From: Pseudomonas hunanensis
GTDB taxonomy: Bacteria; Pseudomonadota; Gammaproteobacteria; Pseudomonadales; Pseudomonadaceae
Assembly: GCF_013393325.1 (NCBI RefSeq)
Contig: NZ_QJRC01000095.1
Span: forward strand, 1-64,000
Length of the DNA stretch: 64,000 bases
Direction: 5' to 3'
Below, piece after piece: positions 16,003-24,082 of the stretch. The notes beneath the pieces were generated by a model. The model did no database searches and was not told the DNA's origin. It was given only the letters and a program-made list of their open reading frames with translations. A program made the translations under genes and the position numbers. Numbering within the stretch: position 1 is the first letter of the stretch; the number at the start of each line of letters is the position of its first letter.

Positions 16003-16443
16003 TCAGGCGCCCTGACGGTCGATATCCCGGCGCAGGACCACCGACGTGGTAATGTCATCCACTGATTCGTGACGTGCCACATTGTCGCGTACCTGGTTGA
16101 GGTCGTCGATTGTCCGGGTCTCCACTTCAACCACCAGGTCAAGCTGCCCGCTCACCGATGAAACCCGCCGCACGCGCGCGTCCGTTGCCAGCTGGTCGAG
16201 CAGCCCCATGGCAGGTGTGCGCTGCAACGTCACCAGCAAGATCGCCCTTATCACGTTGGCGTCTATTTCGCCGATGTCCGCCCGATAGCCACGGATGATC
16301 CCGCTGCGCTCAAGGTTGGCGACGCGCTCGGTAGTGGCGCTTCTGGAAAGGCCTATGCGGCCGGCCAACGCCTTCAGCGCAATACGCGCATCTTTCGAAA
16401 GTACTTCAAGAATCTCACGATCTTTTGCGTCCAGGTCACGCAT
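16003..16443 (-). CDS. Lrp/AsnC-family regulator (first of two paralogues)
   Basis: A 146-residue one-component regulator: N-terminal winged helix (DAKDREILEVLSKDARI, GLSRSATTERVANLERSG) and a C-terminal RAM ligand-binding domain (VSSVSGQLDLVVEVETRT). The start at 16443 aligns with the paralogue at 19687-20127, which has exactly the same length; upstream in-frame codons extend into the divergent promoter. It is divergent from the kinase/lyase fusion gene and probably regulates it in response to an amino acid. Confidence 0.9.
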   Translation of the reverse strand: MRDLDAKDREILEVLSKDARIALKALAGRIGLSRSATTERVANLERSGIIRGYRADIGEIDANVIRAILLVTLQRTPAMGLLDQLATDARVRRVSSVSGQLDLVVEVETRTIDDLNQVRDNVARHESVDDITTSVVLRRDIDRQGA

Positions 16444-16471
16444 TGCACCACCCAATAAGCTCGCCGTCTTT

Positions 16472-16499
16472 ATGCCGGCCGGAACCGGCATAATGCCTG
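16472..16499. promoter_or_regulatory. Candidate Lrp operator upstream of the kinase/lyase fusion
   Basis: Three half-sites lie in a row in the divergent promoter: ATGCCGG (16472-16478), CCGGCAT (16485-16491) and ATGCCTG (16493-16499). The last two form CCGGCAT-A-ATGCCTG. The same geometry occurs as CCGACATTATGTCGG upstream of the ABC transporter, next to the second Lrp gene. Shared flanking TCGATCCCG strengthens the match. Confidence 0.55.
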
Positions 16500-16586
16500 T
16501 CGATCCCGACCGTATGCAGGGTGTCGGTTTCGGTGGTGCATGACAAGCTATTGAAAAAACAATTTGCTCGCTCGGAACGTGATGAT

Positions 16587-19500
16587 ATGACAGACCTTTC
16601 CCACCCGGCACCTCGGTTTTCGGCAAGCGATGCAGAGGGCCTTGCAAAAGATTTCTTCAATGTCACCGGCATTGCAACGCCCCTGGACGGGGAGCGTGAT
16701 CGCAACTACCGGCTGAAGACGGGCATGGATGCAGGCTGGATCCTGAAAATCGTCAATGCCAGCGAGCCCAGGGTAGAAAGCGAGTTTCAAACCGCGCTGC
16801 TCGATCACCTGGCCGTGCATGGCGCGCACTTGGGCGTGCCCCACCTGCGGGCCAGCGTGGCGGGCGATTACCTACCGACGGTGACCAGCGCCACAGGTGA
16901 ACAGCACGCGGTGCGCCTGGTCAGCTGGTTGGCCGGCACGCCGCTCGCCGAGGCCAGGCGCTCCTTTGCGCTGATGAGAAACTTCGGCCAGGCACTCGGT
17001 GAGCTTGACCGCGCCCTGCAGGGCTTCATGCACCCGGGCGCCGTTCGTGAACTGGACTGGGACCTGCGCCATGCGGCGCGCGCTCGATCACGCCTGCACT
17101 GCATCAAGAGCCCCGAGCGGCGGGCCATTGCCGAACGTTTCATCACCCAGTTCGAGCAGACTGTCCAGCCCAGGCTGGCTTCACTTCGCGCCCAGGTGAT
17201 CCACAACGACGCCAACGACTGGAACATTCTGGTCGATGCCGAATCCACCAGCAACGTGACTGGCTTCATCGACTTTGGCGACGCAGTGCATAGCGTGCTG
17301 ATTGCCGAAGTCGCGATCGCCAGCGCTTACGCCATTCTCGACATGGACGACCCGATCGGCGCTGCTGCTGCGCTGGTGGCCGGCTTCCATGAAAAGTACC
17401 CGCTGCAAGCGCAAGAGCTTGATGTGCTGTTCAACCTGATTGCCATGCGCCTGGTCATCAGCGTGACGTTTTCTGCTTCGCGGCACGATCAGGCAGGCGA
17501 CAATCCCTACCTGGCGATCAGTGAAGCACCTGCCTGGCGCCTGCTGGAACAGCTTGATGCGATGAACCCACGGCTGGCCACCGGCATCCTGCGCAAGGCC
17601 TGTGGTTTCGATGCCATCGACGGTGCCGGGGAAATCCGCCGCTGGATTGCGGATAACCACAAAGCGTTCGCCGACCTGGTGCGCCCTTCAGCCGCCATCC
17701 TCAACAAAGTGATCGCGCCGTTTGGCGACGCCAGCCACGAAATGACCATCGCTTCGGCCGAGCAACGTCCTGCGGATGCGACCCGCTGGTGGGACACGTT
17801 CTCTGCCGCGCACAAGGTGCCGCTGGCCATCGGGCCATGGGGCGAGTTGCGCACCATCTATACCGACAGTGCTTTTGAGTCCCGTTTCATCAAGGGGCAG
17901 CGCCGTACCTTGCATGTGGGGGTCGACCTGGTGATGCCGGCGGGTACGCCTTTGTACGCACCGGTCGCCGGCACCGTCAGAAGCGTCGAGGTAGAACCAG
18001 ACCCGCTTGGGTATGGTGGCCTGGTGATGATCGAGCACGCACCGGCAGGTTGCCCGCCATTTCTGACCTTGTGGGGGCACATGGCCCATGAGGCGCTCGG
18101 CCGCTTGAAAGCCGGTGACAAGCTAGAGGCTGGCGACCTGGTCGGTTACATGGGCACCGACCATGAAAATGGCGGCTGGATCCCCCACCTGCATCTACAG
18201 ATGGCCACCGATACCCAGCTGACCGCGAGCGAGGTCATTGGCGTTGGTGAGCCAGAGTACCGTGACGTGTGGGCTGACTTGTTCCCTGATGCCTCGATGT
18301 TGGCCGGCATTCCGCCAGAGACCTACGACCAGCAGGGCATGACCAAGGCCCAGATCATTGCCAAGCGCAAGGAGTTGCTGCTACCGAACCTGTCAATTTC
18401 GTACACTGACCCGATCAAGTTCGTGCGTGGCGATGGCGTATGGCTGATCGACAACTTCGGGCGGGCCTACCTGGACTGCTTCAATAACGTCTGCCACCTG
18501 GGCCATAGCCATCCCGATGTGGTCGAAGCCTTGACCCGTCAGGCTGCGCGACTGAACACCAATACCCGCTACCTTCATGACAACATCGTCGAATACGCCG
18601 AACGCCTGACCGGCACCTTGCCAGAGGGGCTTTGCGTTGCGTCCTTTGGCTGTTCGGGCAGTGAAGCCAACAGCCTGATGCTGCGCATGGCGCGCAACTA
18701 CACAGGCAGTGACCAGGCAATCGTGCTGGACTGGGCCTACCACGGCACCACCCAGGAGCTCATCGACCTGAGCCCATACAAGTACAAGCGCAAGGCCGGC
18801 AAAGGCAGGGCGGCGCATGTTTACGAGGCGGTGGTCCCGGACAGCTACTACGCGCCCGAGCATTGGCCAGTGGAAGAGCACGGCAAGCGCTTTGCCGAGT
18901 CGGTAGCAGAGCAACTGGATGCCATGCGCAAGGCAGGCAAGAAGCCCGCCTTTTTCCTTGCCGAGTCGATTCCCAGCGTGGCGGGGCAGGTGTTCCTGCC
19001 CGAACACTACCTGCAGGAGGTATACGCCATGGTGCGCGCCGAAGGTGGGCTGTGCCTGGCCGATGAGGTACAGGTCGGGTTTGGCCGCGTCGGCAGCCAC
19101 TGGTGGGCATTCGAGACTCAGGGCGTAGTGCCGGATGCTGTCACCATGGGCAAGCCGATCGGTAACGGCCACCCGATGTCGGCGGTCGTGACCACGCGCG
19201 AGGTTGCCGATGCCTTCAACAACGGTATGGAGTATTTCAATACCTTCGCCGGCAACCCTGTGTCGTGCGCGGTAGGCCTGGCAGTGCTCGATGCGATCGA
19301 GCGCGACCAGTTGAAGGAAAATGCCTTGAACGTTGGCAATTACCTGCTCGATGGTTTCCGCAAGCTGCAGCAGCAATTTGATGTGATTGGTGATGTGCGC
19401 GGCCTGGGCCTGTTCCTCGGCATTGTGCTGGTCACTGACCGTCAGTCGAAGGTGCCGGCCACGGCCTTGGCCAGGAAAGTAGCCGACGGCGCCAGGGAGC

Positions 19501-19634
19501 GCGGCGTGTTGATCGGCACCGAGGGCCCGCATGACAATGTGTTGAAAATGCGGCCTTCAATGATTTTCAGCCGGGCCAATGCCGATTTCCTGCTCGAGGT
19601 GCTGAAAGACAGCTTCATCGCAGCGCTGAAATAG
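16587..19634 (+). CDS. Trifunctional fusion: APH-type kinase, M23 peptidase-like domain, AGXT2L-type phospho-lyase
   Basis: About 1015 residues in three parts. (1) Residues 1-340: APH/hydroxylysine-kinase-like fold with catalytic loop H206-N-D208 (VIHNDANDWNIL) and metal site GFIDFGD. (2) About 420-570: a LytM/M23-like domain with apparently intact zinc ligands, H443 and D447 (HVGVDL) and H534/H536 (HLHLQ). (3) About 600-1015: class III aminotransferase fold with PLP lysine K856 (TMGKPIGNGHPM) and NTNTRYLHDNIVEYAERL, signatures of the phospho-lyases acting on phosphoethanolamine or 5-phosphohydroxylysine. Predicted route: phosphorylate a hydroxylated amine, then eliminate phosphate and ammonia. 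The ATG at 16587 has GGAACG upstream. No signal peptide, so the M23 part probably works in the cytoplasm or is structural. Family calls firm, substrate inferred. Confidence 0.88.
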   Translation: MTDLSHPAPRFSASDAEGLAKDFFNVTGIATPLDGERDRNYRLKTGMDAGWILKIVNASEPRVESEFQTALLDHLAVHGAHLGVPHLRASVAGDYLPTVTSATGEQHAVRLVSWLAGTPLAEARRSFALMRNFGQALGELDRALQGFMHPGAVRELDWDLRHAARARSRLHCIKSPERRAIAERFITQFEQTVQPRLASLRAQVIHNDANDWNILVDAESTSNVTGFIDFGDAVHSVLIAEVAIASAYAILDMDDPIGAAAALVAGFHEKYPLQAQELDVLFNLIAMRLVISVTFSASRHDQAGDNPYLAISEAPAWRLLEQLDAMNPRLATGILRKACGFDAIDGAGEIRRWIADNHKAFADLVRPSAAILNKVIAPFGDASHEMTIASAEQRPADATRWWDTFSAAHKVPLAIGPWGELRTIYTDSAFESRFIKGQRRTLHVGVDLVMPAGTPLYAPVAGTVRSVEVEPDPLGYGGLVMIEHAPAGCPPFLTLWGHMAHEALGRLKAGDKLEAGDLVGYMGTDHENGGWIPHLHLQMATDTQLTASEVIGVGEPEYRDVWADLFPDASMLAGIPPETYDQQGMTKAQIIAKRKELLLPNLSISYTDPIKFVRGDGVWLIDNFGRAYLDCFNNVCHLGHSHPDVVEALTRQAARLNTNTRYLHDNIVEYAERLTGTLPEGLCVASFGCSGSEANSLMLRMARNYTGSDQAIVLDWAYHGTTQELIDLSPYKYKRKAGKGRAAHVYEAVVPDSYYAPEHWPVEEHGKRFAESVAEQLDAMRKAGKKPAFFLAESIPSVAGQVFLPEHYLQEVYAMVRAEGGLCLADEVQVGFGRVGSHWWAFETQGVVPDAVTMGKPIGNGHPMSAVVTTREVADAFNNGMEYFNTFAGNPVSCAVGLAVLDAIERDQLKENALNVGNYLLDGFRKLQQQFDVIGDVRGLGLFLGIVLVTDRQSKVPATALARKVADGARERGVLIGTEGPHDNVLKMRPSMIFSRANADFLLEVLKDSFIAALK

Positions 19635-19651
19635 CCTATCGGCTGGGCAGG

Positions 19652-19680
19652 AGGGCGTGCCGAGGGGCACGCCCTTTGTC
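19652..19680 (+). terminator. Terminator after the fusion gene
   Basis: A perfect 9-bp stem (GGGCGTGCC at 19653-19661 and GGCACGCCC at 19666-19674) with a 4-base loop, then TTTGTC. It lies between convergent genes and may serve both. Confidence 0.7.
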
Positions 19681-19686
19681 GTGTGC

Positions 19687-20127
19687 TCAGGCTTTTTGGC
19701 GGTCAATATCGCGCCGTAGCACCACCGCCGTAGTGATGTCGTCTACAGAGTCATGGCACGCCACAGCGTCTCGTACCCGGTTCAAGTCATCGATCGTCCT
19801 CGCCTCTACTTCGACCACCAGGTCGAGTTGCCCGCTGACCGATGAAACCCGTTTCACCTGGGCGTTTTGTGCCAGCAGGTCCAGCAGCCCGAGTGCTGGT
19901 GTACGTTTCAGTGCTACCAGGATAATCGCCCGTATTACATTGGCATCGATTTCACCAATGTCGGCACGGTAGCCGCGAATGACCCCGCTACGCTCCAGCT
20001 GCAAAACCCGCTCGCTGGTAGCACTTCGCGACAGGCCGATTCTTGCCGCCAGCGCTTTGAGTGCCACGCGTGCTTCCTTGGAAAGTATCTCGAGGATTTC
20101 CCGATCTTTGATGTCTAATTCGCGCAA
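19687..20127 (-). CDS. Lrp/AsnC-family regulator (second paralogue, TTG start)
   Basis: A 146-residue paralogue of the 16003-16443 regulator, nearly identical in the DNA-binding and RAM regions (shared LSRSAT.ERV, GVIRGYRADIGEIDANVIRAI, VSSVSGQLDLVVEVE). No ATG is available near the expected start. A TTG at 20127, preceded by AGGAG at 8 bases, gives M-RELDIKDREIL, which aligns with M-RDLDAKDREIL of the paralogue and equal length. It is divergent from the ABC transporter operon, as the first paralogue is from the fusion gene. Confidence 0.88.
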   Translation of the reverse strand: MRELDIKDREILEILSKEARVALKALAARIGLSRSATSERVLQLERSGVIRGYRADIGEIDANVIRAIILVALKRTPALGLLDLLAQNAQVKRVSSVSGQLDLVVEVEARTIDDLNRVRDAVACHDSVDDITTAVVLRRDIDRQKA

Positions 20128-20263
20128 TGCTGGCACTCCTGCCTGTTCACCGGTAAATGGCCGGATGCCCCAGTGAAGTGCAGGAGGCACGCCAGCCGAA
20201 TACTTGCTAGTTTTTGGTGCATTGCAAGACACTACTCCAGTTTTGAAACCGGTCGAAGTAGCG

Positions 20264-20278
20264 CCGACATTATGTCGG
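20264..20278. promoter_or_regulatory. Candidate Lrp operator upstream of the ABC transporter
   Basis: CCGACATTATGTCGG is a perfect palindrome (7-base arms, one central base) in the 287-base divergent region between the second Lrp gene and the substrate-binding protein gene. It matches the site before the fusion gene in arm length, spacing and the following GGTCGATCCCG. The rest of this intergenic region shows no gene. Confidence 0.55.
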
Positions 20279-20414
20279 TCGATCCCGGCAATGTGCCACC
20301 CGAACACGCACATTGCAGGGTGATTTCAAGGTGTCCGTGTGCAAAGCTCTTTGTGAAGGAGGGGCCATCAGCGCCCCAGACAATAAGAAATACAAACTTC
20401 CAAGGAGTGCCTCG

Positions 20415-21203
20415 ATGCGGGTAAGAAAAACCAGGATGCTACTTGCATCCAGCGCAGTGGCAGTAATTGCATTGTTCTCTCAGGGCGTGGCGCAGGCCGA
20501 TGACTTGCAGGCAGTTCAAGAATCAAAAACACTGCGCGTGGCCATGAGCGGCCAGTACGCTCCCTTCAGTTTCGCCAACGAAAAGAATGAAATTGTGGGT
20601 TTCGACGCCTCCATTGGTGAAGCACTCGCCCAGCGCTTGGGTGTAAAGATAAAAATCATCACCACCCCCTTCGACGGCATTATTGCCGGGCTGTTAGCCA
20701 AAAAGTATGACGCCGTCATCGCTTCGATGACCATTACTCCCGAGCGGCTGAAAGCCGTTGATTTCGTGGGGCCTTATTACCATGCAGGCCGTACCATCGG
20801 TGTAAAGGAAGGCTCTCCGATCAAGGGGCTGGATGACCTCAAGGACGTCACCGTTGGCGTTACCTTGGGCGACTCGCATGACAAATGGGCGCGTGCTCGC
20901 GGCAATCTTAAAGTGCGCACCTATAAAGGGTTGCCGGAAATGCTGGTCGACCTGGATGCCGGGCGTATCGATGCGGTAGTGATGGACAGCATTCCGGTCA
21001 TGGTTGCGGTAAAGGAAACCGGTCAGAAAGTGCGCATCATCAACCTGCCCGACGAGCAGGGTGGCCGTGAAGGCCTCGGCATTGCCATCCGCAGGAACAA
21101 CCCTGAACTCAAGGCCCAGTTGCAGAAGGCCCTGGACGAGATCCTGGCCGATGGCACTTATAAAGAAATCTCCATGAGATGGGTGGGTAGCGACATCCGC
21201 TGA
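20415..21203 (+). CDS. Polar amino-acid ABC transporter, periplasmic substrate-binding protein
   Basis: A 262-residue family-3 solute-binding protein. The ATG at 20415 follows AAGGAG and begins a Sec signal peptide (basic MRVRKTR, hydrophobic core, cleavage near AQA-DDL). The mature protein opens with the typical SKTLRVAMSGQYAPFSFANE and carries VGFDASIGEALAQRLG. It binds a polar or cationic amino acid in the periplasm for the permeases encoded next. Because the kinase/lyase fusion shares a candidate operator with it, the ligand may be a hydroxylated amino acid. Confidence 0.9.
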   Translation: MRVRKTRMLLASSAVAVIALFSQGVAQADDLQAVQESKTLRVAMSGQYAPFSFANEKNEIVGFDASIGEALAQRLGVKIKIITTPFDGIIAGLLAKKYDAVIASMTITPERLKAVDFVGPYYHAGRTIGVKEGSPIKGLDDLKDVTVGVTLGDSHDKWARARGNLKVRTYKGLPEMLVDLDAGRIDAVVMDSIPVMVAVKETGQKVRIINLPDEQGGREGLGIAIRRNNPELKAQLQKALDEILADGTYKEISMRWVGSDIR

Positions 21204-21268
21204 TGCACACCTGCAGTGGCCTGGCCGACAGGTTGGGCCAGGTTGGCTGAACTTTGTGAGTGGTTTTT

Positions 21269-21916
21269 ATGGACCTGTCATTGATCCTCCGTACCTACCC
21301 GTTTTTCATGGAAGCCGCTTGGGTAACTGTGCAAATTTCATTACTTTCATTATTACTGGGTTTGGGCCTGGCAATCATTCTCGTGGCAGGCAGGTTATCG
21401 CCAGTCATTATCCTGCGATGGGCAGCCAAGATTTACGTCAGCGTATTTCGCGGTACGCCCTGCCTCGTGCAGTTGTTCATTATCTACTTTGGCGGGCCAC
21501 AGATAGGCATAGAGCTGGAGCCATTCTCTGCTGCGGTGATCGGCTTAGGCATGAATATCGCTGCGTATATGTCCGAGTCCATCAGAGGTGCTATCGACAA
21601 CGTCGACCCTGGCCAGGAGGAGGGCGCACGGTCAATTGGTTTCAGCCGCAGGCAGACGCTGTTGTTCATCATCATTCCACAAGCACTGAAACTCATGATC
21701 AGGCCGCTTGGCGTCAATGCCATTGGCCTGATAAAGGGCTCTGCCCTGGTGTCGGCCATTTCGGTTGTTGAACTGACATATACCGCGCAGCGCTTCATCA
21801 GCTCAACTTACAAACCGTTCGAGATATTCATGGTGTCGGCGTTGCTTTATATCGTCATGGTCTACTCGGTCAAGTACTTGGTGGAAGTACTGGACCGGCG
21901 ATACGCGACCAAGTGA
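21269..21916 (+). CDS. Amino-acid ABC transporter permease 1 (HisM/GlnP family)
   Basis: A 215-residue inner-membrane subunit with about five spans. The EAA loop that contacts the ATPase is visible as VDPGQEEGARSIGFSRRQ. I chose ATG 21269 over the GTG three codons upstream. It pairs with the second permease at 21926 to form the channel. The codon mix is slightly more AT-rich near the 5' end than in its neighbours. Confidence 0.9.
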   Translation: MDLSLILRTYPFFMEAAWVTVQISLLSLLLGLGLAIILVAGRLSPVIILRWAAKIYVSVFRGTPCLVQLFIIYFGGPQIGIELEPFSAAVIGLGMNIAAYMSESIRGAIDNVDPGQEEGARSIGFSRRQTLLFIIIPQALKLMIRPLGVNAIGLIKGSALVSAISVVELTYTAQRFISSTYKPFEIFMVSALLYIVMVYSVKYLVEVLDRRYATK

Positions 21917-21925
21917 GGAGTACCC

Positions 21926-22585
21926 GTGGAAGGATTAAACCTGAGTGTCATCACGCCTTACTATGAAATGCTGGCGACCGGCCTGTGGTGGACGGTTGTC
22001 ATGTTTCTCTGTTCCAGTGTCATCAGCGTGGTGGTGGGCGTGCTGTTTGCCCTGATCGACTTGTATGCGCCCAGGGCCATGGCATTGCCTGTGCGTTTCG
22101 TCACCTGGCTGTTGATGGGCACGCCCTTGTTGCTGCAACTGTATTTGATCTACTACGGGTTGGTTCAGGTGGGAATCGATATTCCGGCGCTGGCTGCCGG
22201 AATCATCGGGCTGAGCCTGCACTTTGCGGTGTACAACGCTGATGTGATCAAGTCGGGGATCGAGGCAGTTGACCCTGGCCAGATAGAAGGCGCGCGCTCG
22301 ATTGGCCTGAGCAAGGCAATGACCCAGCGCTACATCATCGTTCCGCAGGCGCTCAGAAAAACCATTGCGCCGCTTGGGAACAACCTCATTGTCTTGCTCA
22401 AAGACACGTCGCTGGTATCGATCATTGGTATCGCCGAACTGGTCTACAGCGCCCAACTGGCAGTCAGCGAAACGTACAGCCCCTTTGAGTTCTACATCGC
22501 CGTGGCGGTGATCTACTACGTGGCCAACCTGGTGCTCGAGGCTGGGTTGCATCTTATTGAAGCAAAGGTCGAGATGTCACGATGA
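21926..22585 (+). CDS. Amino-acid ABC transporter permease 2 (HisQ family)
   Basis: A 219-residue inner-membrane subunit with about five spans and EAA loop VDPGQIEGARSIGLSKAM. It uses a GTG start at 21926 with AGGAG upstream, 9 bases after the first permease gene, and its stop overlaps the ATPase start by 4 bases. It forms the heteromeric channel with the product of 21269-21916. Confidence 0.9.
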   Translation: MEGLNLSVITPYYEMLATGLWWTVVMFLCSSVISVVVGVLFALIDLYAPRAMALPVRFVTWLLMGTPLLLQLYLIYYGLVQVGIDIPALAAGIIGLSLHFAVYNADVIKSGIEAVDPGQIEGARSIGLSKAMTQRYIIVPQALRKTIAPLGNNLIVLLKDTSLVSIIGIAELVYSAQLAVSETYSPFEFYIAVAVIYYVANLVLEAGLHLIEAKVEMSR

Positions 22586-23346
22586 ACAACAACGTTATGG
22601 TGGAAGTGAAGGGCGCTCGTAAAGCCTACGGTGCACTTGAAGTGCTCAAGGGTATCGACCTGTCGGTGTCGCGTGGGCAGATTGTCGCCATCATTGGCCC
22701 CAGCGGCTCGGGTAAAAGTACCTTGCTGCGCTCGATCAATCATCTCGAAGTGCTTAATGGTGGTGAGGTCTGGCTTGACGGCGATCAGGTCAACCGGCCC
22801 TTGAAAGGCCGCGCCTTCGAACAGCATATCAACCGGGTGCGCCAACAGATGGGCATGGTGTTCCAGCACTTCAACCTGTTCCCGCACCTTACCGTCTGTG
22901 AAAACATCGCGATAGGGCCTGTGAAGTTGAAAGGCTACTCGAAAAGTGCGGCCAGGGCGTTAGCCCTGGAGTACTTGCAGAAGGTCGGGTTGGCTAACAA
23001 GATCGACGAGTACCCATCACGTTTGTCTGGGGGGCAAAAACAGCGTGTTGCCATCGCCCGTGCGCTGGCCATGCAACCCAAGGTCATGTTGTTCGATGAG
23101 GCGACCTCGGCGCTGGACCCCGAGCTTGTGGAGGAAGTGAACCTGGTCATGAAGCAACTGGCGGCCGAACACATGACCATGCTGATCGTCACCCACGAGA
23201 TGCGTTTCGCGGGGGAGGTGGCCGATCAGATTGTGTTCATGGATGGCGGGGTGGTCGTGGAGCAGGGTACTCCGAGTAAAATCCTGAGCAACCCAGTTCA
23301 GGACCGCACCCGGGCTTTTCTGAAAAAGCATCTGCATGACCGCTAG
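22582..23346 (+). CDS. Amino-acid ABC transporter ATP-binding protein
   Basis: A 254-residue ATPase of the GlnQ/HisP type: Walker A GPSGSGKSTLL, Q-loop MVFQHFNLFPHL, signature LSGGQKQRVAIARAL, Walker B VMLFDEATSALDPE and H-loop IVTHEM. It energises the preceding permeases. It is the last gene of the four-gene operon. Confidence 0.93.
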   Translation: MNNNVMVEVKGARKAYGALEVLKGIDLSVSRGQIVAIIGPSGSGKSTLLRSINHLEVLNGGEVWLDGDQVNRPLKGRAFEQHINRVRQQMGMVFQHFNLFPHLTVCENIAIGPVKLKGYSKSAARALALEYLQKVGLANKIDEYPSRLSGGQKQRVAIARALAMQPKVMLFDEATSALDPELVEEVNLVMKQLAAEHMTMLIVTHEMRFAGEVADQIVFMDGGVVVEQGTPSKILSNPVQDRTRAFLKKHLHDR

Positions 23347-23469
23347 TTCACCGGAAAAATGAGTCGAAGCCTCCTATTTTTTAAGTTGTCGCTTCCAGAT
23401 ACCTAGGGGATGTGCAGAAGCAAACCCCGCGTTTGGCCAATAAGCCGGCATACCAAATCCTGATCAGTA
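23347..23469. other. Gene-free stretch after the ABC operon
   Basis: No supportable gene. A weak GAG...CTC hairpin followed by a run of T around 23375-23388 may end the ABC transcript. Confidence 0.3.
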
Positions 23470-23815
23470 ATGGTTCCACCACGCATCGCACAATTCACTA
23501 ACGCCAACCAGGCGGCCCAGGCGGCGGACGTGGCCGCGGCCATATGGCGGCGGACACGCTGTGCAACGCAATGACCAACCTGGCGAAGATCTCCGATGTG
23601 GCAACCAAGAAGACCCGGTGAGCTTTGCCTTCAACGCAGCCATAAAGGCGTACCAAGTGTCGCGCAAGCTGGAGTCGGTGCTAGCCATCGAGATCCTGCG
23701 CGTGCCAGTGGCCAATGAAGACCGCGCGTTCTACGCCGATATCGTTGCGGTGACTGAGCAACTACGCGAGGGCGAAGTGCTCGCAGTCATTGATCGCGTG
23801 CTTGCCAATCTGTGA
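23470..23815 (+). pseudogene. Frameshifted small hypothetical gene
   Basis: Three consecutive reading frames read as one plausible protein: PPRIAQFTNANQAAQAADV (frame from 23470), then MAADTLCNAMTNLAKISDV (frame from 23544), then PVSFAFNAAIKAYQVSRKLE to a stop at 23815. The breaks fall near 23540 and 23611 (AAGAAGACC, where one more A would restore frame). The last 65 residues have normal P. putida codon use. I do not recognise the family. Sequencing error is an alternative to decay. Confidence 0.45.
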
Positions 23816-23822
23816 TTGCGTA

Positions 23823-23848
23823 CCGGCCCGGTGGATATACCGGGCCGG
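23823..23848 (+). terminator. Strong GC-rich hairpin after the pseudogene
   Basis: Perfect 10-bp arms CCGGCCCGGT and ACCGGGCCGG around GGATAT. There is no U-tract, so it may be an imperfect terminator or an RNA-stabilising structure. It lies 8 bases past the pseudogene stop. Confidence 0.5.
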
Positions 23849-24082
23849 CTCCGGAGTTTGTTGAGCGATCAAATCACCTGTGGCGAACCCTCAAATACAC
23901 GATTTAACATAATATGCATTATGAGTAACTTCATATTTCAGTGCCGTACCGTGGACGGCCAGATGTTAAGCCAGCACAAGCTCCTCACTCATTCAAACCG
24001 TTGGCTTAATTGATCCAGGTTAAGGTTGGCTCACATTGCCTTGAGTAAAATGCGGGCTCCGCACCCTCACGGGGAATCTGGC
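23849..24082. other. AT-richer intergenic region upstream of hldD
   Basis: No convincing gene; a 30-codon reading frame from 23920 lacks support. The stretch around 23905-23935 is unusually AT-rich with inverted CATAAT/ATTATG and could hold the hldD promoter. Confidence 0.3.

Noticed and set aside
18393..19532. 379-codon minus-strand frame within the lyase domain
   Set aside because: It is antisense to the strongly conserved PLP domain and has no supporting start site.
23816..24013. Short plus-strand frame after the pseudogene
   Set aside because: It reads through a strong hairpin and an AT-rich promoter-like region, with no ribosome site or recognisable family.
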